A DNA stretch of 64,000 bases from Candidatus Kaistia colombiensis (GTDB lineage Bacteria > Pseudomonadota > Alphaproteobacteria > Rhizobiales > Kaistiaceae): positions 77,001 to 141,000 of the forward strand of contig CP119318.1 in the NCBI GenBank assembly GCA_029203105.1, read 5' to 3'. Shown in pieces: positions 42,917 through 51,565 of this stretch. Both the position numbers and the translations under genes were made by a program. Each line of letters starts with the position of its first letter. The first letter of the stretch is position 1. The notes beneath the pieces were generated by a model, which made no database searches, was not told the DNA's origin, and worked only from the letters and a program-made list of their open reading frames with translations.

Positions 42917-43632
42917 GCGCGCGGGTCGTCGGCGTCGACGGCTGCCCGGCCGGCTGGATCGCCGTTTCGATCGCGGCCGACGGCCCGCTCGAGCCGGAGA
43001 TCCGCATCGTTCCCCGCTTCGCCACGCTGGTCGAGGAGACGCGAAACGCGATCCTCGCCGTCGACATGCCGATCGGCCTGCCGGACTTCATCGGGCCGCT
43101 CGGACGCGGCCCCGAGCGGCCGGTGCGCCAGAAGCTCGGCCTCCGGCAGAGCTCCGTCTTCTCGGTGCCGTCGCGAAGCGCGGTGATGACGGCGGACTAT
43201 CGCGACGCCTGTGCGGTGGCGAGCGCCACCTCGGAGCCGAAGCGGATGGTGGCGAAGCAATGCTTCCACCTTTTCCCTAGGATCCGCGAGATCGACGCGC
43301 TGATGACGCCAGCGCTGGAGGCGCGCGTGTTCGAGGTGCATCCCGAGCTCGCCTTCTGGCGGCTGAACGGCGGCGCGGCGATGGCGCTGCCGAAGAAGGT
43401 GAAGAGCCGGCCGAACCCAGCCGGGCTCGACGAGCGCCGCGTCTTGCTCGTCGCTCATGGCTATGCCCCGCAGCATCTCGCCCGCGCGCCGCGCGGCGCT
43501 GGCGCGGACGATCTGCTCGACGCGGCGGTCAACGCCCTGATCGCCCGCCGCCTTTTCCATGGCGAGGCTGAGAGTTTTCCGGCCGAGCCGGCGCGCGATG
43601 CAAGGGGGCTTCGGATTGCGATCTGGGCCTGA
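42913..43632 (+). CDS. DUF429 domain protein
   Basis: A 239-residue protein starting with GTG in the pdxY stop. V-V-G-V-D-G-C-P-A-G-W and A-V-D-M-P-I-G-L-P carry the acidic residues of an RNase H-like fold; later F-E-V-H-P-E-L and G-A-D-D-L-L-D-A follow. DUF429 proteins are predicted nucleases with no known target. Coupling to pdxY is seen here but its meaning is unclear. Confidence 0.88.
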   Translation: MSARVVGVDGCPAGWIAVSIAADGPLEPEIRIVPRFATLVEETRNAILAVDMPIGLPDFIGPLGRGPERPVRQKLGLRQSSVFSVPSRSAVMTADYRDACAVASATSEPKRMVAKQCFHLFPRIREIDALMTPALEARVFEVHPELAFWRLNGGAAMALPKKVKSRPNPAGLDERRVLLVAHGYAPQHLARAPRGAGADDLLDAAVNALIARRLFHGEAESFPAEPARDARGLRIAIWA

Positions 43633-43726
43633 TCCGCCCCAGGACCGTCCCGATCGTCGTCGCGACGCGGCCGGCCGCGCAAAGCCTCTCGACCCATGCG
43701 GCAAAGCCGTTTATTGGATCGGTACG

Positions 43727-43746
43727 ATTATGCTGCACTGCATAAT
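43727..43746. promoter_or_regulatory. Inverted repeat upstream of carbonic anhydrase
   Basis: Perfect arms ATTATGC and GCATAAT around TGCACT, ending 32 bases before the carbonic anhydrase start in an AT-rich spot of a GC-rich region. Looks like an operator for an unknown dimeric regulator. Confidence 0.45.
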
Positions 43747-43778
43747 ACCGTGACAGGCCCCCATTGGAGCACCACCGG

Positions 43779-44444
43779 ATGGCTAAGGCCCCCGATTTCC
43801 CGTCCCGTCTTCTGCGCGGATACGCGACCTTTCGCGAACAGCGGCTGCCGCAGGAAAGTTCACGCTACAAGGTATTGGCAGAGACAGGCCAGCGCCCGCG
43901 AACGATGATCGTCAGCTGCAGCGACAGCCGCGCCGCGCCCGAGACGATCTTCGATGCCGCCCCTGGCGAACTCTTCGTCGTGCGCAACGTCGCGGCACTC
44001 GTGCCGCCCTTCACGCCGGATGGCGAGCACCACGGCACCTCGGCCGCGATCGAATTCGGCGTGCTGAGCCTGAAGGTGCGCGACCTCGTCGTCATGGGCC
44101 ACGGTCGCTGCGGCGGCATCACCGGCTACCTCGCCGATCGCGACGCGCCACCGGACCTGCAGGCCCGTACCGATTTCGTCGGCAAGTGGATTTCGCTGCT
44201 TAAGCCGGCCGAAGCGTTGATCTGCGACGATCCGGCCGAGACAGCGGACCGCCAGCGCGCGATGGAATTCGCCTCAATCCGCCAGACGATCCAGAACCTG
44301 CGCACCTTCCCCTGGATCAAGAGCCTGGAAGAGATCGGCGAGCTGGAGCTGCATGGCGCCTGGTTCGACATCTCGACCGCCGAGCTTTATCTGCTCGACA
44401 AGCAATCCGGACGCTTCACGGTGCCGGAAGAGATGGACGCCTGA
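43779..44444 (+). CDS. Beta-class carbonic anhydrase
   Basis: Zinc enzyme interconverting CO2 and bicarbonate. The 221-residue protein has zinc ligands Cys47 with the D-S-R dyad (C-S-D-S-R) and His108 and Cys111 in G-H-G-R-C-G-G. The start MAKAPDFPSRLL has a GGAG site nine bases before it; a TTG five codons earlier is less likely. It is isolated, with an inverted repeat in its promoter region. Confidence 0.95.
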   Translation: MAKAPDFPSRLLRGYATFREQRLPQESSRYKVLAETGQRPRTMIVSCSDSRAAPETIFDAAPGELFVVRNVAALVPPFTPDGEHHGTSAAIEFGVLSLKVRDLVVMGHGRCGGITGYLADRDAPPDLQARTDFVGKWISLLKPAEALICDDPAETADRQRAMEFASIRQTIQNLRTFPWIKSLEEIGELELHGAWFDISTAELYLLDKQSGRFTVPEEMDA

Positions 44445-44585
44445 GATAGGTCTGCGCTGAAACGCGGGCGGCAGCCGCCGCCGCCGCTTGTGGAAGCCTG
44501 ACGAAACCGATTCTCGCGAAGCGGAATCTGCCAAAAGGTTCCGCTTCGACTGCGAGATGCTGGCGCCTCGCGGGCTTGACGCCCC

Positions 44586-45092
44586 CTACGCCGTCCAGAC
44601 TTCCGGGCGGGCTTCGCCGGTGCCGAGTTCCGCCAGCAACTCCTCGATCACCGTCACGACCAGCTTGTGGTCGTCCGCCTGCGGCAGGCCGGATACGGTC
44701 GCCGTGCCGACCATGCCGACGTCGCGGACGATGATCGGGAAGGCGCCGCCATGCGGATAGTATTTCAGCGGATCGACCAGCTGCGCGGTGGCGAAATCGA
44801 CGCCCTTCACCCGCGCCTTCTGGCCCATGTAGAACGAGGAGTGGCCGTAGCGGCGCACGACCGCCGTCTTGCCCGCGACCCAGAATTCGTTGTCGGCGGA
44901 AGTGCCGGCCAGCGCGCAATAGAATAGCCGCTGCTCGCCGCGGGCGATTTCGACGGCAATCGAGAGATTGTCCTGCCGCGCCCGGTCGATGATCCGCATG
45001 CCGAGCGTGATCGCCGTGTCATTGTCGAAGCGGTCGAAGACCAGCCGCTTTTCCTGGTCGAGAAGTTCCTGCAACAGGGCTTCGTCGCTCAT
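44586..45092 (-). CDS. Heme-degrading / HbpS-like protein (UPF0303)
   Basis: A 168-residue single-domain protein of the UPF0303 family, related to the GlcG/HbpS fold. Typical segments are L-L-Q-E-L-L-D-Q-E, D-N-L-S-I-A-V-E-I, K-T-A-V-V-R-R-Y-G-H-S-S and P-H-G-G-A-F-P-I. HbpS relatives bind heme. The start is set by a very strong GGAGGGGG site; an ATG at 45122 overlapping the ABC gene is possible. It is the last gene of the peptide/nickel-type ABC operon, suggesting a role with the transported compound. Confidence 0.82.
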   Translation of the reverse strand: MSDEALLQELLDQEKRLVFDRFDNDTAITLGMRIIDRARQDNLSIAVEIARGEQRLFYCALAGTSADNEFWVAGKTAVVRRYGHSSFYMGQKARVKGVDFATAQLVDPLKYYPHGGAFPIIVRDVGMVGTATVSGLPQADDHKLVVTVIEELLAELGTGEARPEVWTA

Positions 45093-45118
45093 TCGTTCCC
45101 CCTCCAATTTGAAATCGA

Positions 45119-45835
45119 TCATCGCGCGGCGGCGGCACCCGCCGCAAGGGCCGGCCGGTCGAAGGTAGCGGCGATCCGCCCCTCCGCCATGCGGGCGGCG
45201 CGGTCGCACATATGGCCGATCACGTCCGGATCGTGGCTGACCAGCACGAAGCTCATGCCGAATCGCGCCTTCAGCGTGACGAGCAGGTTCAGGATCTCCG
45301 CCTGCACCGACATGTCGAGCGCCGAGGTCGGCTCATCGAGCAGCAGCAGTTTTGGACGCAGCAACAGGGCGCGGGCAATGGCGATTCGCTGGCGCTGGCC
45401 GCCCGAAAGCTGGTGCGGATAGCGGCTAGCGACATCCGGGCCGAAGCCGACTTCGGCGAGCGCCTCGGTGACGCGCTTGTCGGGATTGTCGAGGCCGTTG
45501 ACAACCAGCGGCTCGCGCAGCGCCCGGCCGATCCTGTGGCGCGGATGCAGCGAGGCATAGGGGTCCTGGAACACCATCTGCACCTGCCGGCGCAGCTTGC
45601 CCGTGAAGCGACGACGCGGCGCCACCGCCTCGCCCAAGAGCGACATCGAGCCATGCCAGTCGCGGTTCAACCCGGCAATGACGCGCAGCAGCGTGGACTT
45701 GCCGCAACCGGACGGCCCCAGCAGACCGAAGGTCTCGCCCTCTTCGATGGCGACCGTGATGCCGCGAAGGATATGGCGACCGACATCCTGGTCGCGAAAG
45801 GTGACGTTGAGATCGCTGATATCGACGAGGCTCAT
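45119..45835 (-). CDS. ABC transporter ATP-binding protein (DppF/NikE type)
   Basis: A 238-residue ATPase with Walker A G-P-S-G-C-G-K-S-T, Q-loop M-V-F-Q-D-P-Y-A-S, signature L-S-G-G-Q-R-Q-R and Walker B L-L-L-L-D-E-P-T-S-A-L-D. It lacks the C-terminal oligopeptide extension of DppF and is nearer in size to NikE. Powers the importer with the paired ATPase encoded just upstream; starts overlap by four bases. Confidence 0.92.
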   Translation of the reverse strand: MSLVDISDLNVTFRDQDVGRHILRGITVAIEEGETFGLLGPSGCGKSTLLRVIAGLNRDWHGSMSLLGEAVAPRRRFTGKLRRQVQMVFQDPYASLHPRHRIGRALREPLVVNGLDNPDKRVTEALAEVGFGPDVASRYPHQLSGGQRQRIAIARALLLRPKLLLLDEPTSALDMSVQAEILNLLVTLKARFGMSFVLVSHDPDVIGHMCDRAARMAEGRIAATFDRPALAAGAAAAR

Positions 45836-46674
45836 GCGCCGGCCTCCAGGCGGACGCGGTCGAGCGTCGGCAATGGCGTGCCATAAGTCGCGGGCGACGG
45901 CCGGCAGGCCCAGAGCGTCTTGGTATAGGGATGCTGCGAATTCGCCAGCTCGGAGGCTGGCAGGCGGTCGACGATATCGCCGCGATACATGACAAGCGCC
46001 CGGTCGCAGAAGCGAGCGACCTGATCGAGATCATGGCTGATCAGGATCAACCCCATCTGCCGCTCATCGACCAGCTTCAGCATCAGATCGAGCACCTGAT
46101 CGCGCAGGTCGCGGTCGAGCGCCGAGGTCGGCTCGTCGGCGATCAGCAAACGCGGCTCGGCGATCAGCGTCGTCGCCAGCATGACGCGCTGGCCCATGCC
46201 GCCGGAGAGCTGGTGCGGATAGGAATGATAGGCCCGGAGCGGATCCGGCAAGCCGACGGCCTCCAGCATGGCGAGCGCGCGCTCGCGCCGCTCGGCCTTT
46301 TTGGCGGCGGTGTGCAGCTTCAAGGGTTCCTCGACCTGGCGGCCGATGCTCATGACGGGATCGAGCGCGAATTTCGGATCCTGCAGCACGAGGCCTATCT
46401 TCGAGCCGCGCCAATGCTTCCATTGCCGGGGCGACAGCCCAGCGAGATCGACGCCATCCAGCGTCAGCCGGTCGGCGGTGACGCGGCCGGGTTTTGCGAC
46501 CAGCCCGATCAGCGCGCGCGCCGTCATCGACTTGCCGGAGCCGGACTCGCCGACAAGGCCGAGCTTTTCCGCGCCCATGGCAAAGGAGATGCCGTGCACG
46601 ACCTCGACCGGGCCGCGATCGGAGGGAAAGCGGACGGAAAGTCGCTCGACATTGAGAAGGGTCGGATCAGCCAT
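45832..46674 (-). CDS. ABC transporter ATP-binding protein (DppD/NikD type)
   Basis: A 280-residue ATPase with G-E-S-G-S-G-K-S-M-T, L-S-G-G-M-G-Q-R (the usual Gln at the sixth position is Gly-Gln shifted, as in many NikD proteins) and L-L-I-A-D-E-P-T-S-A-L-D. A short C-terminal tail has S-Q-H-P-Y-T-K-T-L, the peptide/nickel transporter hallmark. Overlaps the permease gene by eight bases. Confidence 0.92.
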   Translation of the reverse strand: MADPTLLNVERLSVRFPSDRGPVEVVHGISFAMGAEKLGLVGESGSGKSMTARALIGLVAKPGRVTADRLTLDGVDLAGLSPRQWKHWRGSKIGLVLQDPKFALDPVMSIGRQVEEPLKLHTAAKKAERRERALAMLEAVGLPDPLRAYHSYPHQLSGGMGQRVMLATTLIAEPRLLIADEPTSALDRDLRDQVLDLMLKLVDERQMGLILISHDLDQVARFCDRALVMYRGDIVDRLPASELANSQHPYTKTLWACRPSPATYGTPLPTLDRVRLEAGA

Positions 46675-47533
46675 TGCGCGGGTCCATCAGGTCACGGAGC
46701 CCATCGCTCAGCAGGTTGAAGGCGAAGCTGGTCAGGAGGATCGCCGCGCCCGGCGTCGCCGCCACCCACCACTGGTCGAAGATCACCTGCGTGCCGTCGG
46801 CAACCATTGCGCCCCATTCCGGCGTCGGCGGCCGCACGCCGAGGCCGAGGAAGCCGAGGCCGGCAGCGATCAGGATGATGCCTCCAAGATCGAGCGCCAT
46901 CCGCACGATGGCGCCGGGCAGGACGAGCGGCAGCACATGGCCGAACAGCAGGCGCGGACCGGTGATGCCCATCATCTCGGCCGCGGCCAGATAGTCGCTC
47001 TTGCGCAGCGACACCGTCTCGGACCGCGTCTGCCGGGCATAGGCGGGCCAGGCGGTCAGTGCCAGCGCCAGCGCGCCATTGACGAGGCCGGCTCCCAGCA
47101 CGGCGACGAATGCCAGCGCCAGCACCAGCTTCGGAAACGCCATGGCGATGTCGGTGATGCGCATCAGGATGCGCTCGACCATGCCGCCATAGAAGCCGGC
47201 GACGATACCGATGGCGATGCCGACCGGCGTGGTCAGCAGGATCACAATCGCCAGCAGCATCAAGGTCGGCCGCGTGCCGTAGATGAGCCGCGAGAGCAGA
47301 TCGCGGCCAAAGCTGTCGGTGCCGAACCAGTGCGCGGCCGAGGGCGGCATCAGCCGGTTGGCGATATCCTGGGCGATCGGGTCATAGGGCGCGATCCACG
47401 GCGCGAAGAGCGCGACCAAGAGGATCAGCACGACGAGCGCGGCGCCGATGGCGGCGGACGGCGAGCGGCGGGCGAACTTTGAGAGCGACAGCCGGTTGGG
47501 GGCGACCGGAACGCTCAGCGGCAGATTGGTCAT
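46667..47533 (-). CDS. ABC transporter permease (DppC/NikC type)
   Basis: A 288-residue inner-membrane permease. First span at about residues 30-50, then the periplasmic block F-G-T-D-S-F-G-R-D-L-L-S-R typical of DppC, five more spans, and the ATPase-contact EAA loop near Y-L-A-A-A-E-M-M-G. The frame stays open far upstream, but this ATG overlaps the DppB-type gene by four bases and matches the family start. Confidence 0.92.
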   Translation of the reverse strand: MTNLPLSVPVAPNRLSLSKFARRSPSAAIGAALVVLILLVALFAPWIAPYDPIAQDIANRLMPPSAAHWFGTDSFGRDLLSRLIYGTRPTLMLLAIVILLTTPVGIAIGIVAGFYGGMVERILMRITDIAMAFPKLVLALAFVAVLGAGLVNGALALALTAWPAYARQTRSETVSLRKSDYLAAAEMMGITGPRLLFGHVLPLVLPGAIVRMALDLGGIILIAAGLGFLGLGVRPPTPEWGAMVADGTQVIFDQWWVAATPGAAILLTSFAFNLLSDGLRDLMDPRNG

Positions 47534-48531
47534 GACAGCCTCGGATCGACGATGCGGGCGAGAATGTCGGTGATCGCGTTGACGATCACGAAGCAGACGC
47601 CAATGACGAGTGTGCCGCCGAGCACGGCCGGCATGTCGGAGGCGAAGATCGCCGTCGTCATGTAGCGGCCAAGGCCGGGCCAGCCGAACACGGTCTCGGT
47701 CAGCACCGCGCCTTCGAGCAGCGTCGCATAGGCGAGCGCGATCACCGTCAGCACGGTTCCCGCGACATTGGGCAGCAGATGGGTCAGCATCAGGCGAACC
47801 TCGCCAACGCCCTTCGCTCTCGCTGCGACAGCGTATTCCTTGCCGAGTTCGCCGAGCAGGCTTGCCCGCGTCAGCCGCGAGATCGAGGCAAGCGAATGGA
47901 TGGCGAGCACGCTTGCCGGCAGCACGAGATGCGACAGCGTATCGAGGAACGAGCCCTCCTCGCCCCAGAGCGCCGTATCGATCAGGTAGAAGCCGGTCAC
48001 CGGCGTGACCGTATAGGCATAGATATCGCTGAGCCGGCCGGGCCCGGCGGTCCAGTGCAGTTTTGCGTAAAACAGCAGCAGGAACAGCAGGCCGAGCCAG
48101 AAGATCGGCACCGAATAGCCGATCAGCGAGATAATCCGGACGATGCCGTCGATCAGCCCGCGTGGCCGGAGCGCCGCGATGACGCCGAGCGCCACGCCGA
48201 TCAGCGCGCCGGCGATAATGGCGACGGTCGCCAACTCCAGGGTCGCCGGGAAAACGCGAACAATGTCGGTGGCGACGGGCTGGTTGGTCGACCACGAGGT
48301 GCCGAGATTGCCGGTCAGCACATGGCCGACATAGGCGACGAAGCGCTCGGGCAGCGGGTCATCCAGGCCGAGCGTCTTGCGCGCCGCCTGATAGGTCGCC
48401 TCGGTCGCCTTGTCGCCGGCCAGATGCAGCGCCGGATCGGCCGGCGAAAGCTCGGCCAGCGCGAAGGTGACGACCATCAGGCCGAGCAGCGTTATCGCCA
48501 GCGTCACCAGCCAATTGGCGACAGCAGACAC
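47530..48531 (-). CDS. ABC transporter permease (DppB/NikB type)
   Basis: A 333-residue permease with six spans and the family start pattern L-V-T-L-A-I-T-L-L-G-L. The EAA loop is Y-A-V-A-A-R-A-K-G. The GTG start at 48531 is taken because a GGGGA site lies about eight bases before it and the length fits; the frame is open to a TTG at 48609, next to the binding-protein stop, which would add a Pro/Arg-rich leader. Confidence 0.9.
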   Translation of the reverse strand: MSAVANWLVTLAITLLGLMVVTFALAELSPADPALHLAGDKATEATYQAARKTLGLDDPLPERFVAYVGHVLTGNLGTSWSTNQPVATDIVRVFPATLELATVAIIAGALIGVALGVIAALRPRGLIDGIVRIISLIGYSVPIFWLGLLFLLLFYAKLHWTAGPGRLSDIYAYTVTPVTGFYLIDTALWGEEGSFLDTLSHLVLPASVLAIHSLASISRLTRASLLGELGKEYAVAARAKGVGEVRLMLTHLLPNVAGTVLTVIALAYATLLEGAVLTETVFGWPGLGRYMTTAIFASDMPAVLGGTLVIGVCFVIVNAITDILARIVDPRLS

Positions 48532-48609
48532 ATACGAAAGTCCCCGCCGGCCGCGAGGCCGACGGGGAAGAAGCTCAGGGGCCGCCAGGCGGCCGCCGGT
48601 ATCTGTCAA

Positions 48610-50208
48610 TTACTTCTCGACCCCAGCGAAATAGACCTGATCCGCATTGAGGCCCTGGATGAAGCCCTTGACGTTGTCGCGCAGCACGATCTGGTTGTTC
48701 GGCTGCAGGAGAACGACGAAGGGCGACTTCTGCTGAACCTCAAGCTGAATAGCCTTATAGTCCTCGGCGCGCTTCGCCGCATCCTGTTCTTCGACAGCGG
48801 CCTGGGTCTTGTCGGAAAGCTCGGGGATCACCCAGCCATTGCGCCACGCGACCGTCTTGGTGCCGTCATCGCGGTTGAGCGCGAAGGCCGAGGCGTTGGA
48901 GTGCGGGTCGAAATAATCCGGGATCCAGAACAGCAGCGCGGCCTCGTGGCCCTGCGAACGGATCTTCGAATAGAACTGGCTGGCGACGGAGGGCTGGATC
49001 TCCAGCTTGATGCCGGCTTGCGCGAAGGTCGCCTGGATCGCCTGGGCGATGTCGGTGTAGGGCGGCTGGTTGATCACGTCGAGCTTGATGGTCAGACCAT
49101 TGTCGAGACCGGCCGCCTTCAGGATGCCCTTCGCCTTTTCGACGTCGAGATGGAACGGCGTGTCGTCGAGCGAGCCGGCGAAGCCCTTCGGGATGAAGCC
49201 CTGATGCACGGCCGACTGGCCCTTCAGCAGGTTCTTGGCGATGCCCTCATAGTCGACCAAGTAGCGCGCCGCCTCCCAGAGCGCCGGGTTCTTCGAGTTC
49301 GGATTGTCCTTGCTGGCGACGTTGAAGGCCAGGTAGTCGATCTCGGCCGAGGGCGCCGACAGCACATTGATGCCGGGCTTGCCGGTCAGCGCCGCGATCT
49401 GGTCGGCGCCGAGGTCGCGGGCGATGTCGGCGTCGCCCTGCTCGATCAGCAGGCGGCGGGCGGCCGGGTCCGCGACATTCTTGAAGATGATGCCCTTGAG
49501 CTTCGGCGCGCCGGTCGGCGAGGAAGCGTTGGCGTCGAGGACCAGCGCCTCATGCGGCTGGTAGGCGCGGATCTTGAACGGGCCGGAACCGGCCGAGGCG
49601 GTGTGCAGCCAGGCATTGCCGAAATCGCCGTCCTTGGCGTGCGCCTCGGTTTCCTTCTGGTCGACGATCGAAGCGACTGGCGCGGAAAGGATCGAGAGCG
49701 CGAAGGCCGGGCCGACCTTGGCCGGCCAGGAAACCTTGACGTGGTCGTCGTCGACCTTGGTCAGGAAGCTGTCGACATTGTCGGCGGTCCAACCGAGCTC
49801 GTTCAGGATGAACACCGGCGACTTGCCGAGTTTTACCGCGCGAGACAGCGAGTAGATCACGTCGTCGGCGCGGACGGGATTGCCGGACGAGAAGGTCGCG
49901 CCATCGCGGATCTTGAAGGTAATCGCATTGCCTTCCGGTGCCACGACCCAGCTTTCCGCCAGCACCGGATCAAGCTTGGTCGGCTCGTTCGGGTTCGATT
50001 GCACCAGCCGCTGATAGAGGCTGTTGAAGGACTGCACCGAGGTCAGCTCGAAGCCCTCGGCCGGGTCGAGGCTGACGATGTCATCGATCGCCTGGGCGAC
50101 GATCAGCAGATCCTTCGGCGTCGCGGCGATGGCCGACGGCGCCGCGAACAGGCCACCGAGGGCGATCGCGCCGGCCAGGGCCGTCGCGGTCAGGAAGCGG
50201 ATGGTCAT
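48610..50208 (-). CDS. Peptide/nickel-type ABC substrate-binding protein
   Basis: A 532-residue periplasmic protein of SBP family 5. Signal peptide residues 1-28 (ending AIA-A). Typical motifs are D-I-V-S-L-D-P-A-E near the mature start and A-D-D-V-I-Y-S-L-S-R in domain I. First gene of the SBP-permease-permease-ATPase-ATPase-UPF0303 operon. The length fits both DppA and NikA, so peptide, opine or nickel-chelate cannot be told apart. The ATG start is preferred over an upstream frame because it begins the signal peptide. Confidence 0.92.
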   Translation of the reverse strand: MTIRFLTATALAGAIALGGLFAAPSAIAATPKDLLIVAQAIDDIVSLDPAEGFELTSVQSFNSLYQRLVQSNPNEPTKLDPVLAESWVVAPEGNAITFKIRDGATFSSGNPVRADDVIYSLSRAVKLGKSPVFILNELGWTADNVDSFLTKVDDDHVKVSWPAKVGPAFALSILSAPVASIVDQKETEAHAKDGDFGNAWLHTASAGSGPFKIRAYQPHEALVLDANASSPTGAPKLKGIIFKNVADPAARRLLIEQGDADIARDLGADQIAALTGKPGINVLSAPSAEIDYLAFNVASKDNPNSKNPALWEAARYLVDYEGIAKNLLKGQSAVHQGFIPKGFAGSLDDTPFHLDVEKAKGILKAAGLDNGLTIKLDVINQPPYTDIAQAIQATFAQAGIKLEIQPSVASQFYSKIRSQGHEAALLFWIPDYFDPHSNASAFALNRDDGTKTVAWRNGWVIPELSDKTQAAVEEQDAAKRAEDYKAIQLEVQQKSPFVVLLQPNNQIVLRDNVKGFIQGLNADQVYFAGVEK

Positions 50209-50381
50209 GAGAAATCTCCATAGCAGTCGGGGAGCCCTCCACCGGCCATCCCGCTCGCCGGCATCGAACCATTCCGCGCAGGGCTTCGCAACGGCGGCGA
50301 TTGCGCCGTTTGATCGGATGGTGAAAAATTCGGTCAAGAACGCGGCGCCGAGCGCGATGCGCCCGGTCCGGCCCCCCGGCG

Positions 50382-50795
50382 TCAGGCGAGCGCGATCGTC
50401 GCCCCGGCGCGCAGCGTGTTGGAGACGGTGCAGATCGTCTCAGCCGCCTCGATCAGCTTCGCCTTCTTCGCCGCCTCGAGCGGCCCGTCGATCGTCACCT
50501 CGATGACGAAGCGCTCAACGCGCGAAAGCCCTTCCTTGGCCTTTTCCGGGATCACCTTGGCCGTCACCTGGTCGATCTCGGCGAGCCAGCCCTCGCCGCG
50601 CGCGGCGATCTGGACGCTGAGCACCACGCAGGCGGAAAGCGAGGCGGCGAGCAGATCGAGCGGATTGAAGCCCTCGGCCGAGGGACGCGTCACCACCGAG
50701 AGATGGCCGCCGGTTTCGCTTGTGACTTCTGGCAAGCCGTCGCGGCTGACCGTGGCGGTGGCGCCGACGGCGCGGGTTCGGATCGTGGCGTTCAT
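50382..50795 (-). CDS. OsmC/Ohr family peroxiredoxin-like protein
   Basis: A 137-residue protein with two Cys placed as in the family, S-A-C-V-V-L-S near the middle (about residue 56) and I-C-T-V-S-N-T-L near 122. Members reduce organic hydroperoxides in the cytosol using lipoylated partners. Monocistronic, 173 bases upstream of the ABC operon head and in the same orientation. Confidence 0.88.
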   Translation of the reverse strand: MNATIRTRAVGATATVSRDGLPEVTSETGGHLSVVTRPSAEGFNPLDLLAASLSACVVLSVQIAARGEGWLAEIDQVTAKVIPEKAKEGLSRVERFVIEVTIDGPLEAAKKAKLIEAAETICTVSNTLRAGATIALA

Positions 50796-50845
50796 GCTCT
50801 ATCCTCGAATGGCGGGCCGGATCGTCGCCGGTTCCGCTTCGAGTG

Positions 50846-51037
50846 CTACAGCCACGGCCAATAGGCAAGCGCCCAGACGAAATCGGACGTCGTGTCGGCG
50901 CCGTCGGCCTTGTCCAGATCCTGCGCCTGGACTGGACGCGTCACGGGTTCGGCGACCGGGCTGGGCTTGGGCTCTGCGGCCCGGAAGAACGAGAAAAAAC
51001 GGGGAAGGTCGGAAGGAACGTCGTTGGCAAGCGTCAT
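50846..51037 (-). CDS. Hypothetical 63-residue protein
   Basis: Not recognised. The ATG follows a GGGAGAA site by about five to eight bases. The product has a Phe-rich start (R-F-F-S-F-F-R), a Pro/Val linker and a striking aromatic end (D-F-V-W-A-L-A-Y-W-P-W-L). No signal peptide. The open frame continues upstream to 51316 but without a good start. May be a small membrane-edge protein; coding status rests on the ribosome site and the non-random ends. Confidence 0.5.
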   Translation of the reverse strand: MTLANDVPSDLPRFFSFFRAAEPKPSPVAEPVTRPVQAQDLDKADGADTTSDFVWALAYWPWL

Positions 51038-51316
51038 CGGGTTTCTCCCAAAATAGGCGCCGCGAAAAGCGGGCGGCCGGCAGTCTCCGTCGTTCGGCGG
51101 CCGTAGCAAGACGACCCGACCAGATGCGAGATTTCCCGATCTCGGGCCGCCTGTCAAGAAACCCGACTTATTCGGTCGTGTAAGGCCGGCGACCCGGGAT
51201 GGACAAGCGCTTGATCCACATCGTGGATTTCGCGTTGTCAACGAGGCCGAAAGCGGCCGGAATGAGGCAGGTTTGGGGAGGACGCGGGGACAATAAGCTG
51301 CATCGCATGACCTCAA

Positions 51317-51457
51317 CCATCATCCTGAGGTGCCCGGCAAAGCCGAGCCTCGAAGGAGGGGCCAGGAAACGCAGGACACCGACTTCGCCTGCGAACGGAG
51401 GGCTCCGCTGAACCCTCCTTCGAGGCTTCGCTCACGCGAAGCCCCTCAGGATGATGG
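51317..51457. repeat. Inverted intergenic repeat CATCCTGAGG type
   Basis: Arms CCATCATCCTGAGG (51317-51330) and CCTCAGGATGATGG (51444-51457), with inner arms CCTCGAAGGAGGG (51348-51360) and CCCTCCTTCGAGG (51413-51425). A common form of alphaproteobacterial intergenic palindrome able to fold into one long cruciform or RNA hairpin. Confidence 0.8.
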
Positions 51458-51511
51458 CGGAGACTTGCGGGGCGGAGACGCTGGTCTGGCCCCGCCTACC
51501 CAACAACAAAA

Positions 51512-51539
51512 ACGCCGCGAACCCTAGGGTTCGCGGCGT
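51512..51539 (-). terminator. Terminator of the SIS-domain gene
   Basis: Twelve-base stem ACGCCGCGAACC / GGTTCGCGGCGT with loop CTAG; on the minus strand it is followed by TTTTTGTTGTTG. It lies 26 bases past the SIS gene stop. Confidence 0.9.
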
Positions 51540-51565
51540 CAAAGCGGAGACGGATGGAAGAAGCC

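Larger units (their letters stand above)
51038..51565. other. Gene-free gap before the SIS gene
   Basis: 528 bases. Contents: the promoter side of the 63-residue gene, about 120 bases of plain sequence, a long inverted repeat (51317-51457), and the terminator of the SIS gene (51512-51539). Open frames here run through the repeat and are not credible. Confidence 0.6.

Noticed and set aside
46667..48295. Possible fusion permease of 542 residues reading through two ABC permease genes
   Set aside because: The upstream part is out-of-frame reading of the DppB-type gene (Arg/Ala-rich); the true start is the ATG at 47533 overlapping that gene.
47779..50223. 814-codon open frame antisense to the ABC operon; also 60925-62901 (658 codons) antisense to the oxidase operon
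   Set aside because: Composition is Arg/Gln/Asp/His-rich low complexity and the opposite strand holds intact, motif-bearing transporter and oxidase genes.
51199..51411. Open frame in the gap before the SIS gene
   Set aside because: Half of it is the inverted repeat at 51317-51457; no ribosome site.
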